Positions 24,913 to 32,923 of a stretch of DNA of 49,819 nucleotides are shown here, in pieces. Source of the DNA: an uncultured bacterium. Its GTDB lineage: Bacteria; Oederibacteriota; PGYV01; Palsa-1178. The notes under the pieces are model-generated. The model was not told the DNA's origin, did not search any database, and saw nothing but the letters and a program-made list of their open reading frames with translations. The position numbers and the translations under genes are program-made. The first letter of the stretch is position 1, and each line of letters starts with the position of its first letter. The stretch is taken from NCBI GenBank assembly GCA_937889595.1, contig CALAOR010000056.1, positions 1 to 49,819 on the forward strand, read 5' to 3'.

Positions 24913-27139
24913 TCGGTACCACCTCTTCGTCGAGAGTCTCGGGATTGCGCCAGAATAACTGCATTTTGGAATAGTGTATGGACTCATGATACTTAAGCTC
25001 GAACGCATGATAACCCGCGCTTAACCTGACTGTCCCCCTGCCGTCAGGCGAACCTTTGCCTGTCCCGGCATTTTTAAGAACTAATTTCCCATCTATAAAT
25101 AGATCCGAGAAATCGTTTGATTTTGTAATAAATGTGTATTCTCCGGATTTGTCAGCCTTGAACCTTCCCGTCCATTTTACGGAAAAAGGCCCCATGACCG
25201 GGTCTATGTCCCAGTTAAATAGTATGAACGGATCGAGCCTTGTAAAAAGCGGGCTGCCTTTCCAGTCTATCCCCCTGTAATACGCGCCGGTTAACCCGTT
25301 TTTCTTTACTTTTTCCTGGTATTTTTTTACAGACTCATATGGCACTTCATACGTAAAATACAGGATTTCGCCCGGGATGAATTTATGCTTCATGTCGTTG
25401 TACTTGCCTTCAGGATACATCCTTTTTAGTATGGGGAGAAGCGGCAAATATGTTTCGTCGAGGACATACGAAAAATTCTGCCTGATGGTGCTTTTTATCG
25501 GCACGCAATCAGCCAGGGAAAAAGGGATATAATTCCTGAATGGATAAGCCGCAAACACGAACGTATAGCTTTCCGCCCATGCAGGCTTCACCATGGTCTG
25601 CCATTCATCGCCAAGGCCGTGTACATACCTGCCTATCAGGTATTCATCGGTGGAAAACTCGGCCCATGAACCCGGGTTATTGGCGAATTTTACAAAGTAC
25701 CTGTCATAATTCTCATAAGCCACATATCCCAGGATAACCAGGCCAGCTATCATGGCCTTTTTTGTAAAACTTTTCCCGTACTGTTCCCTGGCAAAACCCA
25801 TGGTTTTCCATACGGCGATGACGGCAAATAAAATGACAATCGGTATTTCCGTGATCGTCCTGTAGGCTTGCGGAGATTCCGTCGAGAAAAGCCCCGCCTG
25901 CATGAATGAAAAATACATGGACATCAGCAGAAAATATCTCGGCTTAAAAATGTTCACAAAAGCATAACCAAATCCCAGCACCATGAAAATACCGGTCATA
26001 AAATCAAGCATGGGATTGGCCCCGCTGTTGTGCCTCGGGTTCCCGTCGCCTTTATAATTATACATCAGCATGGTATAGGCAAAACTTTCCATGTAAAGTT
26101 TTGTCCAGTGTTTGTTTTTGCCGTCCTTTTCCACATACCTGCCGCCGACTTCATGAAGCATTTCCTGGTTGAATATGGAAACAACCGCGGACCGGCTCAT
26201 AAACTGCTGCGGGTTTTTTACGGCGTAAAGCAGCAGCGGCGATATAACCACCATGAACGCAATAAGGGCCAGCAGTATTTTTTTGTAGTTTTTTACGTAA
26301 AACTTCATTTCCACGGCAAATATATAAAGGCAGAAAAGCACCAATCCCACCGGTATCAAACGGCCGGCAAGATATGTATACAGCGCAAGCGCGGTAAGGA
26401 TGCCCAGTATGATGAAATCAAAGGGTTTCCTCTTTACATAAGTGCGCCACGCAAAATAGAAACAAAGGATAGCGAAAAATACTGTGGGTATGCCCAGGAA
26501 CCCGATCCTGCTGAAGTTGACGTGCCATGAGGAAACCGCCATAAGGAATCCGCCTACAATGGCCATCCTCGGGCCCATAAGGTAGCGCACAAGGAAATAA
26601 AATGCCGGGATACACAGGATGCCAAATACCACGGAAACCGCCCTGACCTGCATTACGCCTATACCAAAAAGCTTAAAAAACGCCGCCACAAAATACATGT
26701 ACATAGCCGCGTTCTGGGTCCATCTCTCTATATATACGGGAAGTTTTGTGCCGTCCACTTCAATGCCGTTCATAATATTTATGGCTTCATTTCCATTCTG
26801 GCCCTCATCCCTGAAGCAGCCTGCCGGCAACCTGTCTATCAGATACAGCCTGAAAAACACAGCAAGAAGCATTATGGCCAGGAAAGCAAAAGCTTCCAGC
26901 CGCGCGTCAAGCGGGTACTCCTGCCCTTCTTTTTTTGATGATTTATCGGCAAGGATAAAAACCATGATCGCAAGGGTAAACATTACCAGACCGGGAACAA
27001 GCCATTTATTCACATATAAAAAATACTGGCCGACCAAAGCCAGGGTAAGTGATACTGCCGCGAGGTTAAACGGCCCGAACCCGTAAGCTTTCTTAAACAG
27101 GCTCCGGTCTTTGATTTTCTTTTGTCTGTTTTTTTTCAT
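24890..27139 (-). CDS. GT39/GT83-type membrane glycosyltransferase with C-terminal PA14 domain
   Basis: The product is 749 residues from the ATG at 27139 (AAGGTG 6 nt upstream). The first ~480 residues contain about 11-12 membrane helices. An early periplasmic loop has the acidic motif FRDEGQNGNEA, typical of ArnT/PMT-type enzymes that use polyprenyl-phosphate sugars. Residues ~480-610 are a soluble periplasmic region. Residues ~615-749 match a PA14 beta-sandwich: GLTGAYY, FSVKWTGRFKADKSGEYTF, DLFIDGKLV and AGYHAFELKYHES. PA14 often binds carbohydrate. It would add a sugar to an envelope acceptor at the periplasmic face; the acceptor is unknown. Confidence 0.85.
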   Translation of the reverse strand: MKKNRQKKIKDRSLFKKAYGFGPFNLAAVSLTLALVGQYFLYVNKWLVPGLVMFTLAIMVFILADKSSKKEGQEYPLDARLEAFAFLAIMLLAVFFRLYLIDRLPAGCFRDEGQNGNEAINIMNGIEVDGTKLPVYIERWTQNAAMYMYFVAAFFKLFGIGVMQVRAVSVVFGILCIPAFYFLVRYLMGPRMAIVGGFLMAVSSWHVNFSRIGFLGIPTVFFAILCFYFAWRTYVKRKPFDFIILGILTALALYTYLAGRLIPVGLVLFCLYIFAVEMKFYVKNYKKILLALIAFMVVISPLLLYAVKNPQQFMSRSAVVSIFNQEMLHEVGGRYVEKDGKNKHWTKLYMESFAYTMLMYNYKGDGNPRHNSGANPMLDFMTGIFMVLGFGYAFVNIFKPRYFLLMSMYFSFMQAGLFSTESPQAYRTITEIPIVILFAVIAVWKTMGFAREQYGKSFTKKAMIAGLVILGYVAYENYDRYFVKFANNPGSWAEFSTDEYLIGRYVHGLGDEWQTMVKPAWAESYTFVFAAYPFRNYIPFSLADCVPIKSTIRQNFSYVLDETYLPLLPILKRMYPEGKYNDMKHKFIPGEILYFTYEVPYESVKKYQEKVKKNGLTGAYYRGIDWKGSPLFTRLDPFILFNWDIDPVMGPFSVKWTGRFKADKSGEYTFITKSNDFSDLFIDGKLVLKNAGTGKGSPDGRGTVRLSAGYHAFELKYHESIHYSKMQLFWRNPETLDEEVVPSEVLYPQ

Positions 27140-27144
27140 CGAAT

Positions 27145-28362
27145 TCACCTTTCCAGATATTTTGAAACAGAACCGTCTCCGGTCATGTACTGTATATAAT
27201 TATCAGCCTCCACGGTCCTGTTAAAGGACATTATAACGCTGTAAAGGATAAAAAACATCACAAAACCGTACAGCAGGTTGCGCGCGGTGAAGTAAGGGTT
27301 CTTTTTCATTTCCATGTACCCTGAAAAATCATCAAGTCCTTTCATGGCGCAAAGATACAGGCAAAAATAAAATGGGGAAACAAAAAGATAGGTCCTGGAT
27401 ACCGGTTCAAAACAGGAAAAGAAACCGGCCAAGAACGCGGCTGCCGCCAAAAAAGCTGTAAGTTTAAAAATACCGGCCGTCTTTTCCTTAAGCTCGCCGC
27501 TTATCCCCGTAAAAAAAGCTATATAAAAGAATACAGTGAAGAACATGGGCGCTGATTTTGACCATAAAAACCCGTCCTTAAACAGCGAATCAACCGTCCA
27601 GGTCTTCACATCCAGCAGCCCGTTGTTCCTTAAGTAGTCAATCGATAAATTATGCATGAAAACATAAATGAAAATGGCTGATACAGCAACCGCGTAAACC
27701 CCGATGGCCCATATGAAAATTGCTGGCATGTGTTTTCTGTTCTTTTTTTCTCCCGCACAAAGCACCGCATATATAAGGAAAGCCAGCCCAAAAGCGGCTG
27801 GTATCCAGCCGTTAAACAGCATCAATATTGAAAAAACTAACAACCCCGCGTATTTTTTGCGCGGGAGGCTGAAGTAAGCGTGATAAAACGCCGCGGCAAA
27901 CAGGAGCATTGTCAGCGCTGTTTCCGCCCCTGAAAACGCAGCGAGCATGACCGGCGGGCTTATTGCGAATAGAAGCATTGAAATAAAACTTAATTCCCCG
28001 CCCAGATAATCAAGCGCCACCCTGTAGAATATCAAAAGCAGAGCCGCGAACATGATAAGATCGAGAATGAAAACCGCTGATATTGTATTGCTTTTTCCAG
28101 CCAGCCTGCAAAACGGGCTTAAGCACAACTGGTATAAAAATCCGTCCGACCATTTCTTTGACGGCAGATCCTTAAAAACCTTTATAAAATCGAAATCAGC
28201 GGCGGCCGCGGCCTTGTTAATCGAATTAAAAGCCTCTATGTCGGGGAACATGAGCGCGTTATTATTGTAATACATGGACATAACGGCCTGAAAAATAAAG
28301 ATTACAAGCGCGGTTGCTATAATACCGTTTATTGGCACGCCTTTAAAAAAATCACTTTTCAT
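27145..28362 (-). CDS. Polytopic membrane protein of the glycosyltransferase operon
   Basis: The product is 405 residues with about ten predicted transmembrane helices. No confident family motif is seen. The first periplasmic loop (PDIEAFNSINKAAAAADFD) has an acidic residue in the place where GT-C glycosyltransferases have theirs, so a distant GT-C enzyme is possible. Its ATG shares one base with the upstream stop (TAATG), and it ends 5 nt before the PA14 glycosyltransferase start, so the three membrane genes are surely co-expressed. Confidence 0.75.
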   Translation of the reverse strand: MKSDFFKGVPINGIIATALVIFIFQAVMSMYYNNNALMFPDIEAFNSINKAAAAADFDFIKVFKDLPSKKWSDGFLYQLCLSPFCRLAGKSNTISAVFILDLIMFAALLLIFYRVALDYLGGELSFISMLLFAISPPVMLAAFSGAETALTMLLFAAAFYHAYFSLPRKKYAGLLVFSILMLFNGWIPAAFGLAFLIYAVLCAGEKKNRKHMPAIFIWAIGVYAVAVSAIFIYVFMHNLSIDYLRNNGLLDVKTWTVDSLFKDGFLWSKSAPMFFTVFFYIAFFTGISGELKEKTAGIFKLTAFLAAAAFLAGFFSCFEPVSRTYLFVSPFYFCLYLCAMKGLDDFSGYMEMKKNPYFTARNLLYGFVMFFILYSVIMSFNRTVEADNYIQYMTGDGSVSKYLER

Positions 28363-30386
28363 TATTTCCTCCTCTGCAAAAACCAGTAATGGAATGAATT
28401 ATACCTGTTCACGGACTTTTCTTCAAGTTTAACACGCGCGGTATTTCCTTTTATATACTTACCGTTTATTGTCACTTCCTGCTCATGATACATGGCGTCC
28501 GCACGCGGTGATTTCCACTCCGCCGCAGCCGCGCCGTCAACCGTGACTTTTTGCAGGGTCTCAGGCGGGTCAAACACACGCCTTACTATTTTCAGGTCAG
28601 CGCCCGGCGTCAGGCCGGTTATGGTGAATTCCTCGCCGCCTCCGGTTATTCTGCCGGCTTCGAGCACTTTATCCCTGGTACCCGCGTTGAATTCTTCTTC
28701 AAACATGGTGCCCGGCACATTTGGCGGGCCCTTGCTGAATATCCTGTAGGCGTGTTTTTTCTCATCCCGTATGTCTGCCACATCTATAACATCAACCTGC
28801 CCGAAGGTATTTTTTTCCGTATGGTCGTTCTTCATGGTATCACCGCTGTTAAAAAGCGTAAAATCCGTCTCCACCCCGACCTCGGGTGAACCCACCACAA
28901 AATACGGCGATTCCTTGTCTATGGTAAAAGTCGTCATCCTGGGTTTTTTAAACAGGGTAAAACGCTCATAGTTAAACCACCCCAGATGCACCATCCAGTA
29001 CTTCGGCCTTACATGTTCTATTTCCTCAAACACCGTGCCTAACCCGTCCCTGAAAACTTTTGCCTGCCCGTTTGTGGCAAGGCCGACCAGGTCAAATATC
29101 CTGGCATCGGAAAAGTAAGTGATGGCGCCCGCGTCATTGATGGCCACGCGCTCGCCTGCGGGGACATTAGCCTTGACCCATTTTCCGGCCGCTATTGACT
29201 GCGACATGATGTCCCTGCAGTCGCGGCCGAAGTTGACTGCGTTTGCCCATATTGTAAATAAATTGAATATGATGAATAACGAAAGTACTGCGATCTTGAT
29301 CGCAGCCTTGTTTTTATGACCGCCAAATTCCGCTTTTTCCAGGATAAAACCCGCGCCGTAAGACAGGAACAGGCAGAAAATTATTACAAAAGGCATGGAG
29401 TACCTGTAATTATGAACGGTCGCAAAACTCGAGAATATCGTGGACATGACCCCCAGAAAGAACCACAAAAAAGATATCGCGAATAAGCCGGCTTTTTTAT
29501 CCCGTATTTCCTTCCACACACCCGGGAGCAGGCCTATCAGGAAGATAAAATATGCATAGGGCGGAAAATAGTGCCCTGTGGCGCCGTTAAATATCCTTAT
29601 AAGAAAATCAAGATAATAATCCAGTCCCTGCCTTAAAATATCCGTATAGTAAAAATAGTTAAGCGAAAAGTTTGACTTTGACCTCATTGTGTTTGGCATG
29701 AAATCGCCTGTAAATTTATAGTTTATGAAAAAATAAATTAAACCGGCTGCCAGCGGTATCAGATAAGGAAGGATTTTCTCTTTTTTGCCGCCGGAAAATT
29801 TATTTAACAACTGCATGCAAACCAATATCAGGACCATTATGAAACCTTCGGGCCGGACCATGGCAAGGAGAGACAGGAATAATATTCTTCGTGCGAGCCC
29901 GGCGCCACTGACCAGCATGTACAGGTTTGCTGATAACAAAACGGAAAACAGACCTATTTCCATGCCTGAAAAATAACCCCAGAGTATGTTGCCGTTTGTC
30001 ACGAACAAAACAGCCGCAAATCCCGACATAAGGACGTCGGAGGTAAGTTTGTAAGTTGTTTTATAAAGAAAATATCCGCTGTAGAACAGGCACGCTGCGC
30101 CCAGGAAATATGTTACAATGATTATGGATGAGCCTTTTAAAAACAGTGCAAAAGGCACAAGCAAAAAAGCATATAAGAAACTTGTTGCTCCCGAAGAATA
30201 TCCGTCCCCTATAACATACTCAAAAAAATGCCCTGCTGCCAGGTTTTTGGCGTACTGAAAGTAGATGAAAGCGTCGTCTAACGGCGCAGACAGCTTAAAA
30301 CCCGTGTAAATATACATAACGGCAAAAAATCCAAGCGCGGCTGCCGCGGAATAAAACATCAGGTATCTTTTCAGCTTATTTTCCAT
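28362..30386 (-). CDS. GT-C type membrane glycosyltransferase-like protein with soluble C-terminal part
   Basis: The product is 674 residues from the ATG at 30386 (AGGGG 8 nt upstream). A longer reading to 30428 is not supported by a ribosome site. Residues ~1-400 have about ten membrane helices. The first loop contains PLDDAFIYFQYAKNLAAGH, the acidic motif of GT-C glycosyltransferases of the mannosyltransferase kind. The last ~270 residues are soluble, with a segment (NVPAGERVAINDAGAITYFS, then DARIFDLVGL) that recurs in this membrane-protein family. It is the first gene of a six-gene operon that runs to 22482. Donor and acceptor are unknown. Confidence 0.8.
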   Translation of the reverse strand: MENKLKRYLMFYSAAAALGFFAVMYIYTGFKLSAPLDDAFIYFQYAKNLAAGHFFEYVIGDGYSSGATSFLYAFLLVPFALFLKGSSIIIVTYFLGAACLFYSGYFLYKTTYKLTSDVLMSGFAAVLFVTNGNILWGYFSGMEIGLFSVLLSANLYMLVSGAGLARRILFLSLLAMVRPEGFIMVLILVCMQLLNKFSGGKKEKILPYLIPLAAGLIYFFINYKFTGDFMPNTMRSKSNFSLNYFYYTDILRQGLDYYLDFLIRIFNGATGHYFPPYAYFIFLIGLLPGVWKEIRDKKAGLFAISFLWFFLGVMSTIFSSFATVHNYRYSMPFVIIFCLFLSYGAGFILEKAEFGGHKNKAAIKIAVLSLFIIFNLFTIWANAVNFGRDCRDIMSQSIAAGKWVKANVPAGERVAINDAGAITYFSDARIFDLVGLATNGQAKVFRDGLGTVFEEIEHVRPKYWMVHLGWFNYERFTLFKKPRMTTFTIDKESPYFVVGSPEVGVETDFTLFNSGDTMKNDHTEKNTFGQVDVIDVADIRDEKKHAYRIFSKGPPNVPGTMFEEEFNAGTRDKVLEAGRITGGGEEFTITGLTPGADLKIVRRVFDPPETLQKVTVDGAAAAEWKSPRADAMYHEQEVTINGKYIKGNTARVKLEEKSVNRYNSFHYWFLQRRK

Positions 30387-30442
30387 TGAAAAACCCCTGT
30401 CTTTTTGTCTGATACCGCAAAAATACACCTTAAACCGCCGAA

Positions 30443-30466
30443 GAAAAAAGCCCGGCAGCGCCGAGC
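30443..30466 (-). terminator. Intrinsic terminator after rplT
   Basis: On the minus strand GCTCGGC pairs with GCCGGGC (30450-30466, 7 bp with one G-U, 3-nt loop), then six U. It lies about 65 nt after the rplT stop and separates the ribosomal operon from the glycosyltransferase operon. Confidence 0.85.
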
Positions 30467-30532
30467 TTCCTCTTCAACTATTATTTCCCGGTTATGACTT
30501 TGCGTGTGATATAACGTAATTACTCAGGCATA

Positions 30533-30901
30533 TTATTTTGGGGCAACAAGCACATTTTCTTTTGCGATATCAATGAGCTTTAAAAAAGACGGCGCATCGG
30601 TAACACACATCTCGGCAAGCTGTTTCCTGTTTAAAGTGATGCCGGCCTTGATCATGCCGCTGATGAATTTGGAATATGAGATCCCGTTTTCCCTGCAGGC
30701 TGAGTTTATCCTGGCGATCCACAATGTCCTGAACTGCCTTTTACGCAGTTTTCTTCCTTTAAAAGAAGCCTGCCAGCCTTTCTGAACCTGTTCCGTGGCC
30801 CTTGTCCACAGATTTTTCTTCCTGCCGTAAAAACCCTCGGCAAGTTTTAAGATCTTTTTATGCCTGCGTTTTGAAGTGACGCCTCTTTTTACTCTTGGCA
30901 T
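30533..30901 (-). CDS. rplT: 50S ribosomal protein L20
   Basis: The product is 122 residues. It is a 23S rRNA-binding assembly protein and, in several bacteria, a feedback regulator of its own operon. The basic N-terminus (MPRVKRGVTSKRRHKKILKL) and FYGRKKN, RQFRTLWIARINSA and SYSKFISGM match the family along its full length. GGAGG lies 7 nt upstream. It is the third gene of infC-rpmI-rplT, separated from rpmI by a 132-nt gap that contains a dispersed repeat. Confidence 0.98.
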   Translation of the reverse strand: MPRVKRGVTSKRRHKKILKLAEGFYGRKKNLWTRATEQVQKGWQASFKGRKLRKRQFRTLWIARINSACRENGISYSKFISGMIKAGITLNRKQLAEMCVTDAPSFLKLIDIAKENVLVAPK

Positions 30902-30940
30902 GGTACTACCTCCGTGTTGGTTTGATTAAATATTTTTTAT

Positions 30941-31026
30941 ATTGCGGATTACGGATTTGGGATTGCGGATTTAACGTTTCCGGACCCGCTTTCAGTCCGA
31001 TGTCCGCGATCCACACTCCGCAATCG
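30941..31026. repeat. Dispersed repeat C (ATTGCGGATT family) between rpmI and rplT
   Basis: The element begins ATTGCGGATTACGGATTTGG and ends in CCACACTCCGCAATCG, an imperfect inverted repeat around GTTTCCGGACCCGC. Bases 30961-31025 align with 42582-42644 across their full length (ATTTAAC, TCCG, CC.G.TTTCA, ATCC.C..TCC). A related tandem GGATTGC sequence lies in frame in iorA at 47161-47199. Confidence 0.75.
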
Positions 31027-31033
31027 TTAAAGC

Positions 31034-31231
31034 CTATCCGTACGGTAAAAGCAACTTTACGTTTTTGGCGTTTGCATGGTCCACGTAGCCTTTTTTTCTT
31101 TTCGGCCTTTTTAAATTGCTGCTTTCCTGGTGCAGCAGGTGGCGCAGACCCGGTTTTTTGTACTTGAGCTTGCCGCTTGCTGTCAATTTCAGCCTTTTTT
31201 TCGCGCAGGAATTTGTCTTGAGTTTTGGCAT
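31034..31231 (-). CDS. rpmI: 50S ribosomal protein L35
   Basis: The product is 65 residues, the usual size. MPKLKTNSCAKKRLKLTASG and the following Lys/Arg-rich stretch with LRHLL are the family pattern. It lies between infC and rplT in the conserved order. Confidence 0.96.
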   Translation of the reverse strand: MPKLKTNSCAKKRLKLTASGKLKYKKPGLRHLLHQESSNLKRPKRKKGYVDHANAKNVKLLLPYG

Positions 31232-31250
31232 TCTTTTTCTCCTTTTTAAA

Positions 31251-31772
31251 TTATATTTTCTTTATCGGCATCACTGTGAATATGATCAGCTTGTCTTCCT
31301 TAAACGGGTCGCCTTCCATCACGCCCTTGTTCGCAAGATGCGCAAAAACCTGGTCGAGCATCTCTTTTCCGCGCTGTTCCTTGTATTCCATTTCACGTCC
31401 CCTGAACCGGATAACAAACTTGACTTTGAACCCCTTTTCCAGAAATTCAAGCGCGTGGTTGAGCTTTATTCCAAGATCATGCTTGTCTATATTCGGCCGG
31501 ATCTGGACTTCTTTTACAACGACCACGTGCTGGTTCTTTTTTGCTTCCTTGTCTTTTTTCAGCTGTTCGTACCTGAACTTGCCGTAATTAAGCAGCTTGC
31601 AGACCGGCGGCTTTGCGCTGGGGGAAATTTCCACCAGGTCCAGACCGCGTTCCTCCGCCATCCTTATGGCGTCATTTACAGTAACCACACCGAGAGAGTT
31701 GCCTGCTTCATCGATTACCCTTATTTCAGGAATCCTGATCTGGCTGTTAACCCTTAACTCTGTGAATGAAAT
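31251..31772 (-). CDS. infC: Translation initiation factor IF-3, with AUU start codon
   Basis: The product is 173 residues. It keeps ribosomal subunits apart and checks the start codon. RVNSQIRIPEIRVID and AKPPVCKLLNYGKFRYEQ mark the N-domain, and VKEVQIRPNIDKHDL and FRGREMEYKEQRG mark the C-domain. The best start is ATT at 31770-31772, 8 nt after a strong AGGAGGT. The upstream in-frame frame to 31811 runs through that ribosome site and a terminator, so it is not coding. An AUU start is the classic basis of infC self-regulation, because IF-3 discriminates against it. Confidence 0.95.
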   Translation of the reverse strand: MSFTELRVNSQIRIPEIRVIDEAGNSLGVVTVNDAIRMAEERGLDLVEISPSAKPPVCKLLNYGKFRYEQLKKDKEAKKNQHVVVVKEVQIRPNIDKHDLGIKLNHALEFLEKGFKVKFVIRFRGREMEYKEQRGKEMLDQVFAHLANKGVMEGDPFKEDKLIIFTVMPIKKI

Positions 31773-31790
31773 AAATCTCCACCTCCTTAG

Positions 31791-31819
31791 AAAATAAAAA
31801 AGACGGCACAAGCCGTCTT
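31791..31819 (-). terminator. Leader terminator just upstream of infC
   Basis: On the minus strand AAGACGGC pairs with GCCGTCTT (31800-31819, 8 bp, 4-nt loop), followed by TTTTTATTTT. It lies only ~20 nt before the infC start, between promoter and gene, so it should act as an attenuator. Confidence 0.85.
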
Positions 31820-31823
31820 CTCC

Positions 31824-31923
31824 TATATATCGTAATTAATAATTGAATATATATTCATGTTTTATGAACCCGGGCAACTTAAGTTCCCCAGGGTGAGAAG
31901 CTCAAAGGCTTCCGCTTTCTTGT
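31824..31923 (-). promoter_or_regulatory. Structured infC leader, possible L20-type autoregulatory element
   Basis: The ~100-nt leader between the promoter and the terminator includes CACAAGAAAGCGGAAGCC, GAGCTTCTCACCCTGGGG and TTGCCCGGGTTCATAA. GGAAGCC/GAGCTTCTC and CCCTGGGG/CCCGGG offer alternative pairings. This resembles the leaders that bind L20 ahead of infC-rpmI-rplT in Firmicutes, but I cannot score it against a covariance model here. Confidence 0.5.
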
Positions 31924-31929
31924 GAATAC

Positions 31930-31958
31930 AATATACGAAATCATTGATGTATTGTCAA
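31930..31958 (-). promoter_or_regulatory. Promoter of infC-rpmI-rplT
   Basis: On the minus strand a perfect -35 TTGACA (31953-31958) is 17 nt from -10 TATATT (31930-31935). The predicted start site is near 31923, giving a ~150-nt leader. Confidence 0.85.
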
Positions 31959-32033
31959 CATTAATATTTTAATCAAATTTTTGATAAATAGGATAATATC
32001 CAATGTTTCACGCGGTTGTTTTTGCAGGTAAAT

Positions 32034-32315
32034 TTACTGTCCGTTGTCGTGGTCGCCCGGGCCTGCTTCGTTATTGTCGCCGTTTGATTCCCCGTCTCCA
32101 TGTTTCCTTTTTTTATTTTCAGAATTTGCCGCATCCCGGTGTTCGTCTTTCCCGTCTTTATGGTATCCGCGGTTATCATCACCCTGATCATAAACACGCC
32201 CGTCTTTCCTGTCCTCGTTCCTGCGGTCATCGTACGCCCTGTCATGGATCCACAACGCGCATCCGGCAGTCACGGCAAACACGAATGCAAACAATACAAC
32301 AATCAGCTTTTTCAT
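32034..32315 (-). CDS. Small hydrophilic lipoprotein, function unknown
   Basis: The product is 93 residues. The signal peptide ends in lipobox VTAGC. The mature part is extremely polar, rich in Asp, Lys, Arg, Asn and Gly, with no recognisable fold and likely disordered. GAGGAG lies about 6 nt before the ATG, which supports a real gene. I do not recognise a family. Confidence 0.65.
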   Translation of the reverse strand: MKKLIVVLFAFVFAVTAGCALWIHDRAYDDRRNEDRKDGRVYDQGDDNRGYHKDGKDEHRDAANSENKKRKHGDGESNGDNNEAGPGDHDNGQ

Positions 32316-32350
32316 CCTTTTCTCCTCGGCAGTCTCATTTTATAGGTGAG

Positions 32351-32394
32351 TGATAAAAAAAAGGCGGAGGCGCAAATCCACCGCCGCCTTTTTA
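32351..32394 (-). terminator. Intrinsic terminator after the 32411 gene
   Basis: AAGGCGG (32361-32367) pairs with CCGCCTT (32384-32390), with two more G-C pairs inside. The stem is flanked by an A run (32355-32362) that becomes eight U on the minus strand. It lies 20 nt after the stop at 32411. Confidence 0.85.
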
Positions 32395-32410
32395 AAGACC
32401 TGGCTTGGTA

Positions 32411-32851
32411 TTATTTTCCCATTTTCTTTTCAGACACTGCATTAGCAGGTTCTGCGTTCTTCGAGTTCTTGATGGTAACCAGCTTAAGCTCCCCGGAGAG
32501 TTGTTCCTTTACGGAAACAGAAACTTCCAGATTGCTTGCCTTTTTCTTCAGGAACTTTTCAATCCTGACATTACTTGCCTTGTCAAAAGGTTTCAGGCTG
32601 CCGTCGGGCATGTACAGGGAATACCCGCTCTTTGCACAGTTAGGCATTAAAGCGCATGATTTAGTATGCGTTTTGATAAACTCAGGAAGCTTTGCCTTGT
32701 TTCCAGTTGCGCATAGGTTGTCTATGATAATACCTTCCATTTCCACGGGCTTTACCGCTGCTGCTTTGGAAATTTTTGCCGCGTTTTCAACGGCAAAAGC
32801 CATTGAAGCAACGAAAACCAGTGCCATTGCTGTAAATATAAATTTTTTCAT
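32411..32851 (-). CDS. Exported small protein with conserved cysteines
   Basis: The product is 146 residues. The signal peptide is ~1-20 (cut near SMAFA). The mature core has IIIDNLCATGNK, THTKSCALMPNCAKSGYSLY and MPDGSLKPFD. This His/Cys arrangement recurs in a family of small periplasmic proteins of unknown function often found near copper or haem proteins; I infer metal or redox chemistry only loosely. A perfect AAAGGAGGTGA ribosome site precedes the ATG, and it has its own terminator. Confidence 0.75.
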   Translation of the reverse strand: MKKFIFTAMALVFVASMAFAVENAAKISKAAAVKPVEMEGIIIDNLCATGNKAKLPEFIKTHTKSCALMPNCAKSGYSLYMPDGSLKPFDKASNVRIEKFLKKKASNLEVSVSVKEQLSGELKLVTIKNSKNAEPANAVSEKKMGK

Positions 32852-32886
32852 ATTGTCACCTCCTTTCCGGTATAAATTTCAAACTC

Positions 32887-32916
32887 ATTATTTCCTTTTT
32901 ACGGACGTGCAGTCAA
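32887..32916 (-). promoter_or_regulatory. Candidate promoter for the 32411 gene
   Basis: On the minus strand TTGACT (32911-32916) and AATAAT (32887-32892) are 18 nt apart, directly after the DOMON gene's stop and about 35 nt before the ATG. Confidence 0.4.
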
Positions 32917-32923
32917 TACGGGA

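Noticed and set aside
31773-31811. An upstream start for infC
   Set aside because: The extension is the ribosome site and terminator stem read as codons (RRWRF); IF-3 families begin near RVNSQIR.
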